Source: Saprospiraceae bacterium (GTDB taxonomy: Bacteria > Bacteroidota > Bacteroidia > Chitinophagales > Saprospiraceae). From it: DNA of 64,000 nt. Shown piece after piece: positions 47,801 through 57,797 of the stretch; position 1 is the stretch's first letter; each line of letters starts with the position of its first letter. The DNA lies in NCBI GenBank assembly GCA_016710115.1, contig JADJLN010000019.1, forward strand, positions 62,001 through 126,000, given 5' to 3'. Position numbers and translations under genes: made by a program. Below the pieces are notes generated by a model. That model did no database searches. It was not told the DNA's origin and saw nothing but the letters and a program-made list of their open reading frames with translations.

Positions 47801-49259
47801 GTGCCATCCACAAAGCATTTTCTTTGTCGACTCCTCTATTTCCGGAAGTCCCTTGCAATACAGCTGGTCCTTTTCAAACGGTCAATCCAGTTCACTCTAT
47901 AACCCGGCAACTTCGTTTGGAAAAGGGACTTACACTGCAACGCTCGTTGTGACAACATCTGCAGGTTGTACTGACTCGATCACCAAATCCTATACCCTGG
48001 TCGGGCCGGAAGGTGATTTTGAATTCGATAAGGATATCGTATGTCTGAACGAATCCCTGACATTGACACTAAAAGATACAACCGATGTCGGAAGCTGGTT
48101 GTGGGATTTTGGTGATGGCACTCAACAGAACGGTGGCAATCCGGTAGAACATATTTATACGTTTTTGCCTCCTGACAGTACAACCATCGCTTCCCTGGTG
48201 TTACGTGATCCCAGTGGGAATTGCACCTATCAGCTCCTCTATCCTGTTCCTATTCTTGTGGTTGATGCCAATTTTATGATCCCCCCCGGTTTTTATTGTC
48301 CTGGGACACCATTGACGCTGCAAAACACAAGTACGAATGCCACGATTTATCAATGGTCAACGTCGTGGGGCGAAACATCCAATGGAACCGACCCAACATG
48401 GATGGCACCTGAAATCGGTACACATATCATTACATTAACGGCAATCAATGATACCGTTGGTTGCGTGGATACGATATCCAAACCACTCCTGATCGGAGAG
48501 ATCGAATTGATGCAACTCGTCGGTGATACCATTTGCCCGGGTGATACTGCCATGATCGCCCTGCTCGACAGTTTGCCCGGGTTTACGATTTCCTGGTCAC
48601 CCGCGTCCACGTTGATCCATCCGGATTCAGCAAAGACACTGGCAACACCGGCTGTCACAACAACCTATACCGTTTCAGTAGCAGATACTACCGGTTGTAC
48701 AGCCACCGGACAAGTCACCGTTGTTGTGATCCAGCCTCTCCCCGTTTTCCTGCCATGGGATACTGTTGTGATCCAGGGTGTTCCAGTCATTTTACCCGGG
48801 CCAATCAATCCACTATATTCCTATTCCTGGAATCCCGGATCCGGGCTCAGTTGTACCAACTGTCCCCGACCCGAACTGATCAGTGAACTGGATCAGGAAT
48901 ATACACTCACCGTAGGAGATCAATGGGGTTGTTTTCAAAGCAGCATTCTCTACCTGGTCGATGTCGTGCCGGACATGATCGAGATCCCGAATGTGTTTAC
49001 ACCAAACGGGGATCAGACCAACTCCTTTTTCCAGGTCTTTGTGCCGGGTGGGACGATCGATGAACTGGCCTCGCTGAAGATCAAGATCTACAGCCGCTGG
49101 GGTAACCTGATCTATGATAATGAAACACCCGATACAGGTTGGGACGGAACTTATAAGGGAGAGCCATGTCCGATGGATGTGTATGCCTATGTCGTTGAAG
49201 TGGAATATCTGGACGGCCGGAAGGAAGCTCTCCGTGGAGACATCACCCTGATCCGCTAA
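44851..49259 (+). CDS. giant PKD-repeat surface protein with gliding-motility C-terminal domain (one-base frameshift near 45128)
   Basis: The repaired product is 1469 aa. The signal peptide ends MIVLAQ. About ten or more PKD-like repeats follow, with the hallmark W-x-F/W-x-F-G-D/N-G pattern (FWDFKDGATSN, WAWTFGDGTG, WTFGNGSPFSG, WLWDFGDGTQQ). A run of eight glycines lies near nt 46433-46456. The C-terminus is a gliding-motility-associated sorting domain (IPNVFTPNGDQTNSFFQVF). It is exported by T9SS and probably acts as an adhesin. The first segment (ending VYRNRN at 45138) joins the rest if one C is added near 45124-45128. Confidence 0.88.
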
Positions 49260-49440
49260 GGCGTTGTGGAGTGTAACGACTACAGCGTGAAGTGACGAAG
49301 AGAAGAAAATGCGGATAGATGTCTGGATGGTCTTTCCTCGCATCCGGTCTACCTGGTGCAATTGACTGGGCATGCCCAAACTCACCTTGAGGCCTGAAGT
49401 GCCTGATCAATGACTCCAAGCGTCTGAGGCAGTTTCTGGA

Positions 49441-49472
49441 ACCGGGCCCCCTCCCGATATTCGGGGCCCGGT
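49441..49472. terminator. 10-bp perfect inverted repeat between convergent genes
   Basis: ACCGGGCCCC pairs with GGGGCCCGGT around a 12-nt loop. It lies 182 nt after the PKD gene and 27 nt before the rng stop. No T-run is immediately adjacent on either side, so intrinsic termination is plausible but not certain. Confidence 0.5.
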
Positions 49473-49498
49473 CTCAGTATATCTTTAATCCCTTTTTA

Positions 49499-51052
49499 TC
49501 AAAGGCGGATCTCATCCTCGTTTTCGTCGAAGAAGACATATTTGGTGATCGGGAAGTCACTCTTGCCATAAACGGGTATCCACTTGTAGTAGCGGCCATA
49601 CCAGGACCGTTGCATCTTGCGCAGCTTCTGTTTGAGGAAGGCCTCGATAAATGGATGGACATGGAGCGCCACCTTTGCGCGGGCGCGATTCTGCATGATG
49701 AAATCGAGATCGCGCTCGATATCTTCGGTCACCAGAACGGTTGCATTGACATTACCCGTCCCGCTGCAGGTGGGGCATACTTCAGAGGTATCTACCTTCA
49801 ATTCAGGACGCACGCGCTGTCGGGTGATCTGCATCAGACCGAATTTGCTCAATGGCAGGATGGTGTGTTGGGCTCGATCGCCTTTCATAAACTCCTGCAT
49901 CTCCTGGTACAATTCCTTTCGGTGGTCCGCATTCCGCATATCGATGAAATCGATAATGATAATGCCGCCGATATCGCGAAGACGCATTTGCCGGGCAATC
50001 TCCTTGGCCGCTTCCATATTGACACTGAGCACGATGTTCTCCTGGCTGGCTGTGCCACCGACCTTTGGTCCGGAGTTGACATCCACCACATGCATGGCTT
50101 CCGTGTGTTCGATAACGAGATAGGCCCCGCTGGCCAGGGTATAGGTTTTCCCGAAAGAGGATTTGATCTGTCGGCTCACCCCGTAATGCTCAAAGACGGA
50201 ACGGCTGCCCTTGTAATGGGTGAGAATTTTCACCTGTTCCGGAGCGATCGACTCGAGATACGTCTTGATATGGAGGTACATCTCCCTGTCATTGGTCGCG
50301 ATCCGGTTGAACGAACCATTGAGCAGATCCCTGAGGATGGAGGATGTCTTGTCGAGTTCGCTGAGGAGTTTGGTCGGGGCTTTGGCTTTGTGAAGGTTCT
50401 TATGGATCTCGTTCCACTTGTTCAGCAAACCTGTCATTTCTTCGTGCAGGTCAGCTACCTTTTTCCCTTCTGCGGCCGTGCGGATAATAACGCCGAAGTT
50501 CTTTGGGCGAATACTTTCCACCAGGGTGGCCAACCGCCGTTTTTCCTCCTGGGTGCTGACCTTTTTGGAAACGGCCACACCTTCAGAAAAGGGAGTAAGG
50601 ACCATATATCGACCCGGGATCGTGATCTCACAGCTGAGTCGTGGTCCTTTTGTCGATATCGGTTCTTTCAGGATCTGAACCAGGAGTTCATCTTTCTTCC
50701 CGAGAACCTGATCGACCTTACCGGTCTTGACGATCTCGGGTTCCATCTCGAATTTATCCAGAGATGGTGAATTGTGAGCTCCCGTTATGGATCGCTGTGT
50801 GAATTTGCGCAAACTGCGCAATTTGGGGCCAAGGTCTGTATAATGAAGAAAGGCCTCCTTGGGGTGACCAATATCGACAAAGGCTGCATTCAGACCGGGG
50901 ATGAGTTTTCGGATCCTCCCCAGGAAAATGTCTCCAACCGTAAAATTATCGTTGGTCTTCTGGTAGTGCAGCTCCATAAGCCGCCCATCTTCCAGTATCG
51001 CAATTTCCACGACGGTAGGCGTGGAATGGATGACCAGTTCTTTTTCCACCAT
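49499..51052 (-). CDS. rng: ribonuclease G (RNase E/G family)
   Basis: RNase G is a single-strand endoribonuclease of rRNA maturation and mRNA decay. The S1-like domain is at the N-terminus (VGDIFLGRIRKLIPGLNAAF, then FVDIG). The catalytic core includes LRDIGGIIIIDFIDM, and the Zn-link CPTCSGTG precedes the small domain. The ATG at 51052 (MVEKELVIHS) gives 517 aa. An earlier in-frame codon at 51127 adds 25 residues without family similarity. No scaffold-like C-terminal extension exists, so it is RNase G rather than E. It is the last gene of a minus-strand set containing the COX24-like, TPR and HU genes. Confidence 0.93.
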   Translation of the reverse strand: MVEKELVIHSTPTVVEIAILEDGRLMELHYQKTNDNFTVGDIFLGRIRKLIPGLNAAFVDIGHPKEAFLHYTDLGPKLRSLRKFTQRSITGAHNSPSLDKFEMEPEIVKTGKVDQVLGKKDELLVQILKEPISTKGPRLSCEITIPGRYMVLTPFSEGVAVSKKVSTQEEKRRLATLVESIRPKNFGVIIRTAAEGKKVADLHEEMTGLLNKWNEIHKNLHKAKAPTKLLSELDKTSSILRDLLNGSFNRIATNDREMYLHIKTYLESIAPEQVKILTHYKGSRSVFEHYGVSRQIKSSFGKTYTLASGAYLVIEHTEAMHVVDVNSGPKVGGTASQENIVLSVNMEAAKEIARQMRLRDIGGIIIIDFIDMRNADHRKELYQEMQEFMKGDRAQHTILPLSKFGLMQITRQRVRPELKVDTSEVCPTCSGTGNVNATVLVTEDIERDLDFIMQNRARAKVALHVHPFIEAFLKQKLRKMQRSWYGRYYKWIPVYGKSDFPITKYVFFDENEDEIRL

Positions 51053-51347
51053 AGAACGGTGAATGAGGTACCCGTATTCGCTCCGGAAGTGCACCCGAGG
51101 AATAGGTAGGGAGGACGGATAGCACAAAGGCCGGATGCTTGGGGCACCCGGCGCTGGAAGTCCTTTTCGAGAGGATCTGGCTATATAGGCCTACTGAGGG
51201 CCCGCCAGATCGCAACCAGTCATGCGACTGATTTCATGAACCAGCGTTTTTCTTTCATGCAGCATGGCAAAGACACCGGCTGAGAAGATCCGTTCCCCGT
51301 TCCTGTTCTGGAGGGCGCAAAAGCGCAAACAGGCACCGGGTGATGAA

Positions 51348-51440
51348 CTATTTCTTCTTCTTGTGACGGTTCTTCCGCAAACGCTTTTTCCTTTTGTGTG
51401 TGGCAATCTTATGCCGCTTTCGTTTTTTTCCGCAAGGCAT
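51348..51440 (-). CDS. AURKAIP1/COX24-like small basic protein (30 aa)
   Basis: The 30-residue product begins MPCGKKRKRHKIATHKRKKR and ends in a Lys/Arg/His-rich tail. It is identical in style to the very short protein annotated as an AURKAIP1/COX24-domain protein in many Bacteroidota, related to mitochondrial mS38, and probably associated with the small ribosomal subunit. It lies between the TPR gene (19 nt upstream) and rng. The coding length is below usual gene-finder cut-offs. The ribosomal role is inferred from family similarity. Confidence 0.85.
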   Translation of the reverse strand: MPCGKKRKRHKIATHKRKKRLRKNRHKKKK

Positions 51441-51459
51441 TCTTACGCGATTTTATCTT

Positions 51460-52245
51460 TTACAAATGGTTCTTCTCTTCACACTTATCGTGGGCTTCTT
51501 GAGCCTCTGTCATATGACCTGCTGCCTCTTCGGCCTGTGCCAACAGGCACCAGGTGTCTCTGTGTTCGGGTCGGAGAGATGCGGCTTGCCGCAAACGTTC
51601 TACCGCCTTCTCTGTTTGTCCCGTCTGGATAGCCAGGCGTCCTAAATGAAAGAGGACATCCGGATCTTCAGGGTGTTTTTTATTGAGATCCACCAACATC
51701 AGGATCCCCTTCATGGGATTGTCCTGTGGTGGTATCTCGGTATATAACAACGCCAGGTTCAGGCGGTGTTGGTTCTGTTCAGGCTCCAGTGAAATTGCCT
51801 TTTCAAAGGCAGAAACACCGTTTTCCAGACAGTACGACCGAATCTTTTCATCTCCAGTTTGCCGGAGCGCCAATGAAAATGTACTTCCGGCAATACTCCA
51901 GGCGGCAGCAGTGGATTCCATTTCAGCCACCTCCATGGCATAATAGCCGGCAATGGCACCAAAACCCGATTCATACCACATACCCGAGAGCGATTTCAAC
52001 GCCTCGATATCCGGGGATTCTGAATCCAGTGCCTGTTCGAGAGCCAGGATCTGATTGGCCTCAGGTCCGTTCAACTGTTGACGAGCCTCTGCAATCAGGG
52101 TCTCAACATCAGTAGTTGTGGCTGAAGCAGACCGGGTCTTTTCTACCTGATCAAATGCGGCTGGCTTGGTCCGAAACCCGAAGTACAGCAGACCAACTGC
52201 CAGAACAGCAACGAATAACGCAATGATTTGCGGTCGCTGCATCAA
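51460..52245 (-). CDS. membrane-anchored TPR protein
   Basis: The 261-aa protein has one N-terminal hydrophobic helix (residues 7-23) and about four TPR-like helical pairs toward the C-terminus (VSAFEKAISLEPEQNQHRLN, LFHLGRLAIQTGQTEKAVER, TWCLLAQAEEAAGHMTEA). It is probably an inner-membrane or periplasmic scaffold. Its ATG overlaps the HU gene stop by 4 nt, and the COX24-like gene follows within 20 nt, so these are co-transcribed. No enzymatic motif is seen. Confidence 0.8.
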   Translation of the reverse strand: MMQRPQIIALFVAVLAVGLLYFGFRTKPAAFDQVEKTRSASATTTDVETLIAEARQQLNGPEANQILALEQALDSESPDIEALKSLSGMWYESGFGAIAGYYAMEVAEMESTAAAWSIAGSTFSLALRQTGDEKIRSYCLENGVSAFEKAISLEPEQNQHRLNLALLYTEIPPQDNPMKGILMLVDLNKKHPEDPDVLFHLGRLAIQTGQTEKAVERLRQAASLRPEHRDTWCLLAQAEEAAGHMTEAQEAHDKCEEKNHL

Positions 52246-52552
52246 TCCTCACTCTCTTCTTCAGGCAATTCGGTTACATTGCCTTTCACCTGCTCTACAA
52301 ATACCTTGGCCGGCTTGAAGGACGGAATAAAGTGTTCCGGAATTTCAATGGCCATGTTTTTCTTGATATGACGGCCGATCTTTTTCGCCCGTTTCTTGAT
52401 CACAAAGGAGCCAAAGCCCCGGATATATACGTTCTCTCCGTCTGAAAGAGAACCTTTGACCTCTTTGAAGAAGGTTTCCAATGTCACCAGACATCAACCT
52501 TAGGGACGCCTGTTTTTTCCGCGATGGCATTGACCAAATCAGCCTTTCTCAT
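52242..52552 (-). CDS. HU/IHF-family DNA-binding protein (one-base frameshift near 52492)
   Basis: The frame open to 52242 carries the beta-arm and core (VYIRGFGSFVIKKRAKKIGR) but lacks the N-terminal helix. That part is present in another frame from the ATG at 52552: MRKADLVNAIAEKTGVPKVD. One added base near 52488-52492 joins them (DVLVTLETFF), giving 103 aa, the normal length. HU-type proteins bend DNA and compact the nucleoid. It is the first gene of the HU-TPR-COX24-rng series. Confidence 0.87.
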
Positions 52553-52725
52553 TAGGGTGCTGGTTTAGAATCAGTTATGAATGTTTTTCTCCTTACGGAA
52601 AAAGCGGTTGCAAAGATCGCCTTTTTTTTGGTTTCAGGAAAGAGGTAGTGAAAATAATTTGTGATGAATCGCTGGATTTCAAGCAGATGTGTTTGGCTAT
52701 CTTTGTTTTTTCTCAATTCTCTTGC

Positions 52726-53603
52726 ATGTTGCACTCCATGACCGCCTACGGGCGGGCCTCCGCACACTCCGGCCAGATCAAGGCTGAAGTGGAACTGCGT
52801 TCTGTCAATTCCAAATTCCTGGATCTCCGGATCAAAATGCCTCTTCTGTTTAAAGATAAGGAAATGGAGATTCGCCAACTGGTCAGTTCGTATGTCGAAC
52901 GCGGCAAAGTGGAAATGACCATCACCATCACCGGATCCGAAAATACGATAGAAGCACCTTCTATTGACCCGGTGCTGTTTCGTAAATATGTCCGCGAAAT
53001 CCAGGCACTTGCCGCAGACTGCGGATTGCCAACCGGAGACATTATTACCCAGGTACTCCGTATCCCTCAAGTGTTGACACCCAGCGAAGGATCCACCTCG
53101 GATGTGGAGTGGCAATTGACGCATCAGGCATTGCTGGAAGCTTTCCAGGCATTTATCCGGTTTCGAAAGACTGAAGGCGCAGCCCTGGCTTCCGATCTCG
53201 TTTGCGCATTGAAGCCATCCAGGCATTGATCGAACAACTGACACCCCTGGAAAACGACCGGATCCAGAAGACCCGTACACGCATCCGCCAAAATCTGGCT
53301 GAATTCCTTGAAAATGAACAGGTTGATCACAATCGATACGAACAGGAGATTCTTTTCTACCTGGAAAAAATGGATATCAACGAAGAAAAAGTACGTTTGG
53401 GGCAGCATTGTCTCTATTTCCTGCAGGAGATCGAAGCAGATGATCGGGAAAAAGGACGAAAACTCAATTTTATCAGCCAGGAGATCGGTCGTGAGATCAA
53501 TACCCTGGGCGCCAAAGCCTACGATTCGGGGATTCAGCAAATTGTTATCCTGATGAAGAACGAACTGGAGAAGATCAAGGAACAACTGGCCAATATCCTA
53601 TGA
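52726..53603 (+). CDS. YicC-family endoribonuclease (one-base frameshift near 53202)
   Basis: The protein starts MLHSMTAYGRA, the hallmark N-terminus of the YicC/YloC family, and contains VELRSVNSKFLDLRIKMP. The frame breaks at CTCGTTTGCG. One added base near 53199-53203 joins it to LRIEAIQALIEQLTPLEND and the C-terminal DUF1732-like part (GREINTLGAKAYDSGIQQ). The repaired length is 292 aa. Family members are hexameric endoribonucleases of the stress response. It overlaps gmk by 4 nt, the usual yicC-gmk arrangement. Confidence 0.92.
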
Positions 53604-54184
53604 CCAATTCAGGGAAACTGTTGATCATCACGGCACCTTCGGGAGCCGGGAAGACCACCATCGTCAGACACTTACTGGAAACAATCCCCGAATTGAGCTT
53701 CTCGGTCTCCGCCACTAATCGGCCTCGTCGACCCATGGAGATCAATGGACGTGACTATTATTTCCTGACAACTGAACGTTTTCGGGAAATGGTCGAACAA
53801 GGTGCTTTCCTGGAATGGGAAGAGGTCTATACTGATCAATATTATGGCACATTGCGGAGCGAAGTATCCCGCATTCGTTCCGAAGGAAAGGTGGTCATCT
53901 TTGATATTGATGTCCAGGGTGCCCTCAATTTGAAAAAAGAATACGGCGATCAGGCTCTGTCGATCTTCATTCAGCCCCCTTCTCTCGAAGCATTGATCGA
54001 ACGGTTGAAAAACCGGAAGACCGAGGACGCAAAAAGCCTGCAAAAACGGATCGACAGGGCGACTCAGGAATTGACATTCAAGGACGCTTTTGACCAGACC
54101 ATCATGAATGATGATCTGAACCAGGCACTGTCATCCGCCCGTAAAATTGTTCGTGAGTTTATCGGGCCCTCTGATCTGCACTGA
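53600..54184 (+). CDS. gmk: guanylate kinase
   Basis: The enzyme phosphorylates GMP to GDP. The P-loop is ITAPSGAGKTTIVRHLLE near residues 9-26, and the GMP-binding region is VSATNRPRRPMEINGRDYYF with FLEWEEVYTDQYYGT. Length is 194 aa. It overlaps the yicC stop by 4 nt (ATGA), consistent with coupled translation, and corA follows 16 nt later. Confidence 0.95.
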   Translation: MTNSGKLLIITAPSGAGKTTIVRHLLETIPELSFSVSATNRPRRPMEINGRDYYFLTTERFREMVEQGAFLEWEEVYTDQYYGTLRSEVSRIRSEGKVVIFDIDVQGALNLKKEYGDQALSIFIQPPSLEALIERLKNRKTEDAKSLQKRIDRATQELTFKDAFDQTIMNDDLNQALSSARKIVREFIGPSDLH

Positions 54185-54200
54185 CCAAAACCGCCTCAAC

Positions 54201-55271
54201 ATGGCACCCAAATCCAAAAAACACAGACGTTCCAAGAAATCAGGATTGCCTCCCGGCGCACTGGTCTATATCGGCGACCGGGAAGGCGAAGAGCTCGCCA
54301 TTCAACGGATCACCCAATCCGCAGAGGAGATAGAGACCTCCAAGGTGTCCGATATTCTTGAGCTGCAAGAGTGGGCATCCTGGTCAGGGTTGAACTGGAT
54401 CAATATTGACGGGATCCATGATACGGCCATGATCGAGCAATTGGGAAAGGTATTCCAGATCCATTCCCTGATCCTTGAAGATATTGTCAATTCGGAGCAA
54501 CGGCCTAAAGTGGAAGAATACCCGGATCAGATCTTCCTCACCATGCGCATGTTGGACCACCGATCAAGAGAAGGCTCGGATACAGGCGAACAGATCAGTT
54601 TTATCCTGGGGCCGACTTATCTGCTGACCTTCCAGGAACGTCCGGGGGACATTTTTGATCCCATCCGGGAGCGCATGAAAAATCCGGAATCCAGATTGCG
54701 GACAAAGGGAAATGACTACCTCCTTTACGCCCTGGTAGATCTGATCGTCGACAATTATTTTCTTATTCTGGAGAATATCGGAGATGAACTCGAAATCATT
54801 GAAGAAGAATTCTTCCGGGATCAGGACAGCTTGTCTCTCCAGCATCTGCAAAAGCGAAAACGAGAGCTGCAGCAATTCAGACGAGTGGTCAATCCTCTAC
54901 GGGATGCGATCAGTACCCTCTATCGGGACGAGAATCCACTCATTTCTGATGCCACCCGCCGCTATCTCAGCGATGTCCACGATCACATCGTACAGGTTCA
55001 GGAGATCCTGGATACGCACCGTGAATTCTGTGTCGAACTCAGGGAGACACATCTTGCCCTGCTGGGGAACCGGACCAATGAAGTGATGAAAGTGTTGACC
55101 ATTATCGCCACGATCTTCATTCCATTGACGTTTATCGTTGGGGTCTATGGAATGAATTTTGACTACATGCCCGAATTGCGTTATCCATGGGGATACCCGA
55201 TTGTCTGGCTGGTCATGATACTTTGTACATTCGGATTGCTCCGGTATTTCCGGAAAAAAAACTGGTTTTGA
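54201..55271 (+). CDS. corA: CorA-family magnesium transporter
   Basis: The 356-aa protein has a large cytosolic N-terminal domain, a long stalk helix and two C-terminal membrane helices. The selectivity motif GMN lies in VGVYGMNFDYMPE, between the helices. The ATG at 54201 (MAPKSKKHRR) is used; the frame remains open upstream only through the gmk 3' end. It imports Mg2+ or Co2+ through a pentameric channel. The basic N-terminal tail (KSKKHRRSKK) is typical of Bacteroidota CorA. Confidence 0.93.
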   Translation: MAPKSKKHRRSKKSGLPPGALVYIGDREGEELAIQRITQSAEEIETSKVSDILELQEWASWSGLNWINIDGIHDTAMIEQLGKVFQIHSLILEDIVNSEQRPKVEEYPDQIFLTMRMLDHRSREGSDTGEQISFILGPTYLLTFQERPGDIFDPIRERMKNPESRLRTKGNDYLLYALVDLIVDNYFLILENIGDELEIIEEEFFRDQDSLSLQHLQKRKRELQQFRRVVNPLRDAISTLYRDENPLISDATRRYLSDVHDHIVQVQEILDTHREFCVELRETHLALLGNRTNEVMKVLTIIATIFIPLTFIVGVYGMNFDYMPELRYPWGYPIVWLVMILCTFGLLRYFRKKNWF

Positions 55272-55395
55272 TCAACGGATGAAAGACCCTGTAGCTGCAC
55301 TCAAGGGGTCTTCCCTATGAAGAAATAATCGGGTTTTTTTCCTTGGGTGTTGCTTATTCGCTACTGGAATCTGATTTTTATCCATCGAAAGAAGC

Positions 55396-55782
55396 ATGGA
55401 AACGATCATTACGCAAGGCATTCGGGTCACTGTGGAGACCTTTTATCAGGAAAAACACTCCAGTCCTGAGGAGGATCGTTTCGTCTATGCCTATCGTATC
55501 CATATCCGCAATGAGGGCACCGAAACGGTACAATTGCTACGCCGCCACTGGTATATCCGGGATTCAAATAACATTCTCAGAGAAGTCGAAGGAGAGGGTG
55601 TAATCGGGCAGCAACCCGTCCTCGAACCGGGAGCGGATCACGAATATGTCTCCTGGACGAATCTGCTCACGGATATCGGCAAGATGTATGGGACTTTTAC
55701 CATGATGAAGGTCGAAGATGAAGGTCGAATCGATGTGCAGATACCTGAATTTACAATGGTAGCACCCTATCGATTGAACTAG
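55396..55782 (+). CDS. apaG: Co2+/Mg2+ efflux protein ApaG
   Basis: The 128-aa FN3-like protein matches ApaG throughout: ITQGIRVTVETFYQ at the N-terminus, RRHWYIRDSNN, then VEGEGVIGQQPVLEPG and a C-terminal GTFTMMKVEDEG. ApaG is a small fold of uncertain biochemical role, historically linked to cobalt resistance and to ApaH operons. It follows corA by 124 nt, which suits a link to divalent metal handling. A GACCC...GGGTC hairpin (about 55284-55311) between the genes may attenuate readthrough. Confidence 0.93.
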   Translation: METIITQGIRVTVETFYQEKHSSPEEDRFVYAYRIHIRNEGTETVQLLRRHWYIRDSNNILREVEGEGVIGQQPVLEPGADHEYVSWTNLLTDIGKMYGTFTMMKVEDEGRIDVQIPEFTMVAPYRLN

Positions 55783-55808
55783 TCAAGGTTTGTGCCGATG
55801 CGATTTGA

Positions 55809-57725
55809 TCAATTGCGTTCCAGCAACCGACTCGATACCCTCAGAAAGTCCATTTCTGTAATAATTCCTACCAGCTCGGTATCCTGAACCACGGGCAGGC
55901 AGCCGATCTGGTTGTCGCGCATCACATTCATCGCCTCCAGCAGAGTGGTTTGCTGGGTTGTTGTGATCGGTGCTTTGATCATGATGTCTCTGATCATGGT
56001 CGGCGGGGGGCCATCCAGTGAGTAATCCCGGGAATAGTGACGCAAGAGTAAACGAGAGGTGATCAATCCAACGAGATTGCCCTTTTCATCCTCCACGGGC
56101 ATGTACCGGATCTTTCGCCAATCCATCATATCGGTGACCATCGGGATAAGGTCGTCCTTGTGGGCCGTAAACAGATCGGTTGTCATGAATTCCTCCACCT
56201 TGAGGGTGCCGGGTTTGTATTGACCCAATTGGTTTGGATCAGGCAACTCCCAGGTATGTCCGGGTTGATCAGTTTCCTGGTTTTGCATCATACTCGCAGT
56301 TAGGGTACTTAAGGCTTCATCCTGTGTCACTTCGCTTTTCAGTTTGGTATATGCGCGCAATTGCCATCTGGCCCCATTCATATGCAGTTTTGTGCGTTCT
56401 TCAATAATCCCCAGAAAGCGGTCAATATCTGCCTGATTCACCCTGGCAGATGCCAAACCTTCCCTGGCCATGGGCAAGAGTTCCTTGAGTATGAGCTCGA
56501 TGGTGCTCACCTTTTTGTCGTCAAACCAGTTGAGCTGCGTGTCGATCCCGAAACGGGCAACCTTTCCAAAATTATCGCGCACATCTTCCCAGCTGATCCG
56601 GGCGGTCACGTCCTCGATCCGGGCACCCATACCCATCATCGTTCCCAGCCAGAAAGCGGCATTGGCGATCTCATCCTGCACGGTAGGGCCACTGGGGATG
56701 ACCCGGTTTTCAATCCGGAGATGGGGCTTCCCATTCGGACTGAGCCCATAACAGGGCCGATTCCACCGATACACCGTAGAGTTGTGCACCTGCAGAGCAC
56801 GCAGTTTGGGTACCTTCCCGGACTTTACCATGTCCAGTGAATTCTCTTCCTGCGTGCTGCTGATCAACACGCGAAAACGCGCGATATCTTCCTTGTAGAT
56901 ATCCATGATAGAATTGCGAAGCCAACCACTCCCAAACTGGACTCTGGGACTTCGTTCGCGCATATGATCATGTGTAGACCGGGTATCTATGGACTGCTGA
57001 AACAGGGCGATCCGGGATTCATGCCACAACCGGCGTCCGAACACAATCGGTGAATTGGCTGCCGCAGCCAGGACCGGGGCTGTCAGGAGCTGTGCAATAT
57101 TGTACATCTGTACAAACTGGTTCGGATGGACTTGCAGATGGATCTGGAAACTGGTATTGCACGCTTCGAGGAATGGGGTATCGTGTTTGACCAGCAGCTC
57201 GTCAATCCCGGTCAGTCGCAATTCGAATGCTGCTCCCAACTGCATGTTCTTGAGGGCATCCATCAGTGCATAATACCGGTCACGAGGAGTGATATTATCC
57301 GGATGCAGATCCAGCTTGCGGAGGGTTGGCAGGATCCCGGTCAGGACAAGTCCGGCATTCTTTTTTTTCAGTTCATCCCGAATGATCTGCAGGTAGCCAT
57401 GTACTTCTTTCTCCGATTCACTGAAACAGGCTCCCGTCAATTCCTGAGGATTCAAATTGACTTCCAGATTGAAGGCAGCCAACTCGGAAGTCAGCCAGGG
57501 GTGCTCGGATAAAATCTTCAGGATTTCTTCGGCAAGAATGGCCGGTTTGAGGGTATCCAGATGGACCAGTGCCATTTCCTGTTCGGCACCCATTCGGACA
57601 ATTCCCGATTCAAACCAGTCGTTATCCAACATGTATTGCAGTGCCTGGACGTCCTGAAGAAGATGCCGGACAAACTGGTGCTTTTCTTCATGCTGTTCTA
57701 CAAGGTTCACGTTATGTTCCCCCAT
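55809..57725 (-). CDS. glutamate-cysteine ligase-like (GCS2) protein fused to two CBS domains
   Basis: The ATG at 57725 (MGEHNVNLVE) gives 638 aa. Residues about 30-470 form a GCS2/carboxylate-amine ligase-like domain, with RMGAEQEMALVH, FNLEVNLNPQELTG and HLRIENRVIPSGPT. A CBS pair follows (about 495-638), with VEEFMTTDLFTAHKDDLIPM and IRDIMIKAPITTTQQTTLLE. CBS pairs often bind adenylates, so ligase activity may be allosterically controlled. The long open frame upstream to 58334 is the antisense of another gene and is not used. The true peptide product is unknown. Confidence 0.8.
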   Translation of the reverse strand: MGEHNVNLVEQHEEKHQFVRHLLQDVQALQYMLDNDWFESGIVRMGAEQEMALVHLDTLKPAILAEEILKILSEHPWLTSELAAFNLEVNLNPQELTGACFSESEKEVHGYLQIIRDELKKKNAGLVLTGILPTLRKLDLHPDNITPRDRYYALMDALKNMQLGAAFELRLTGIDELLVKHDTPFLEACNTSFQIHLQVHPNQFVQMYNIAQLLTAPVLAAAANSPIVFGRRLWHESRIALFQQSIDTRSTHDHMRERSPRVQFGSGWLRNSIMDIYKEDIARFRVLISSTQEENSLDMVKSGKVPKLRALQVHNSTVYRWNRPCYGLSPNGKPHLRIENRVIPSGPTVQDEIANAAFWLGTMMGMGARIEDVTARISWEDVRDNFGKVARFGIDTQLNWFDDKKVSTIELILKELLPMAREGLASARVNQADIDRFLGIIEERTKLHMNGARWQLRAYTKLKSEVTQDEALSTLTASMMQNQETDQPGHTWELPDPNQLGQYKPGTLKVEEFMTTDLFTAHKDDLIPMVTDMMDWRKIRYMPVEDEKGNLVGLITSRLLLRHYSRDYSLDGPPPTMIRDIMIKAPITTTQQTTLLEAMNVMRDNQIGCLPVVQDTELVGIITEMDFLRVSSRLLERN

Positions 57726-57797
57726 ACGGTTCCATTTAGTGATGCAGTATACTTCATTTTTACCACTTTCCGGGCGGGCGGCCCGTATCTTGAGGCC

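Noticed and set aside
49610..50770. 386-codon plus-strand frame opposite rng
   Set aside because: It is the complement of a well-conserved RNase G gene and has no independent motif.
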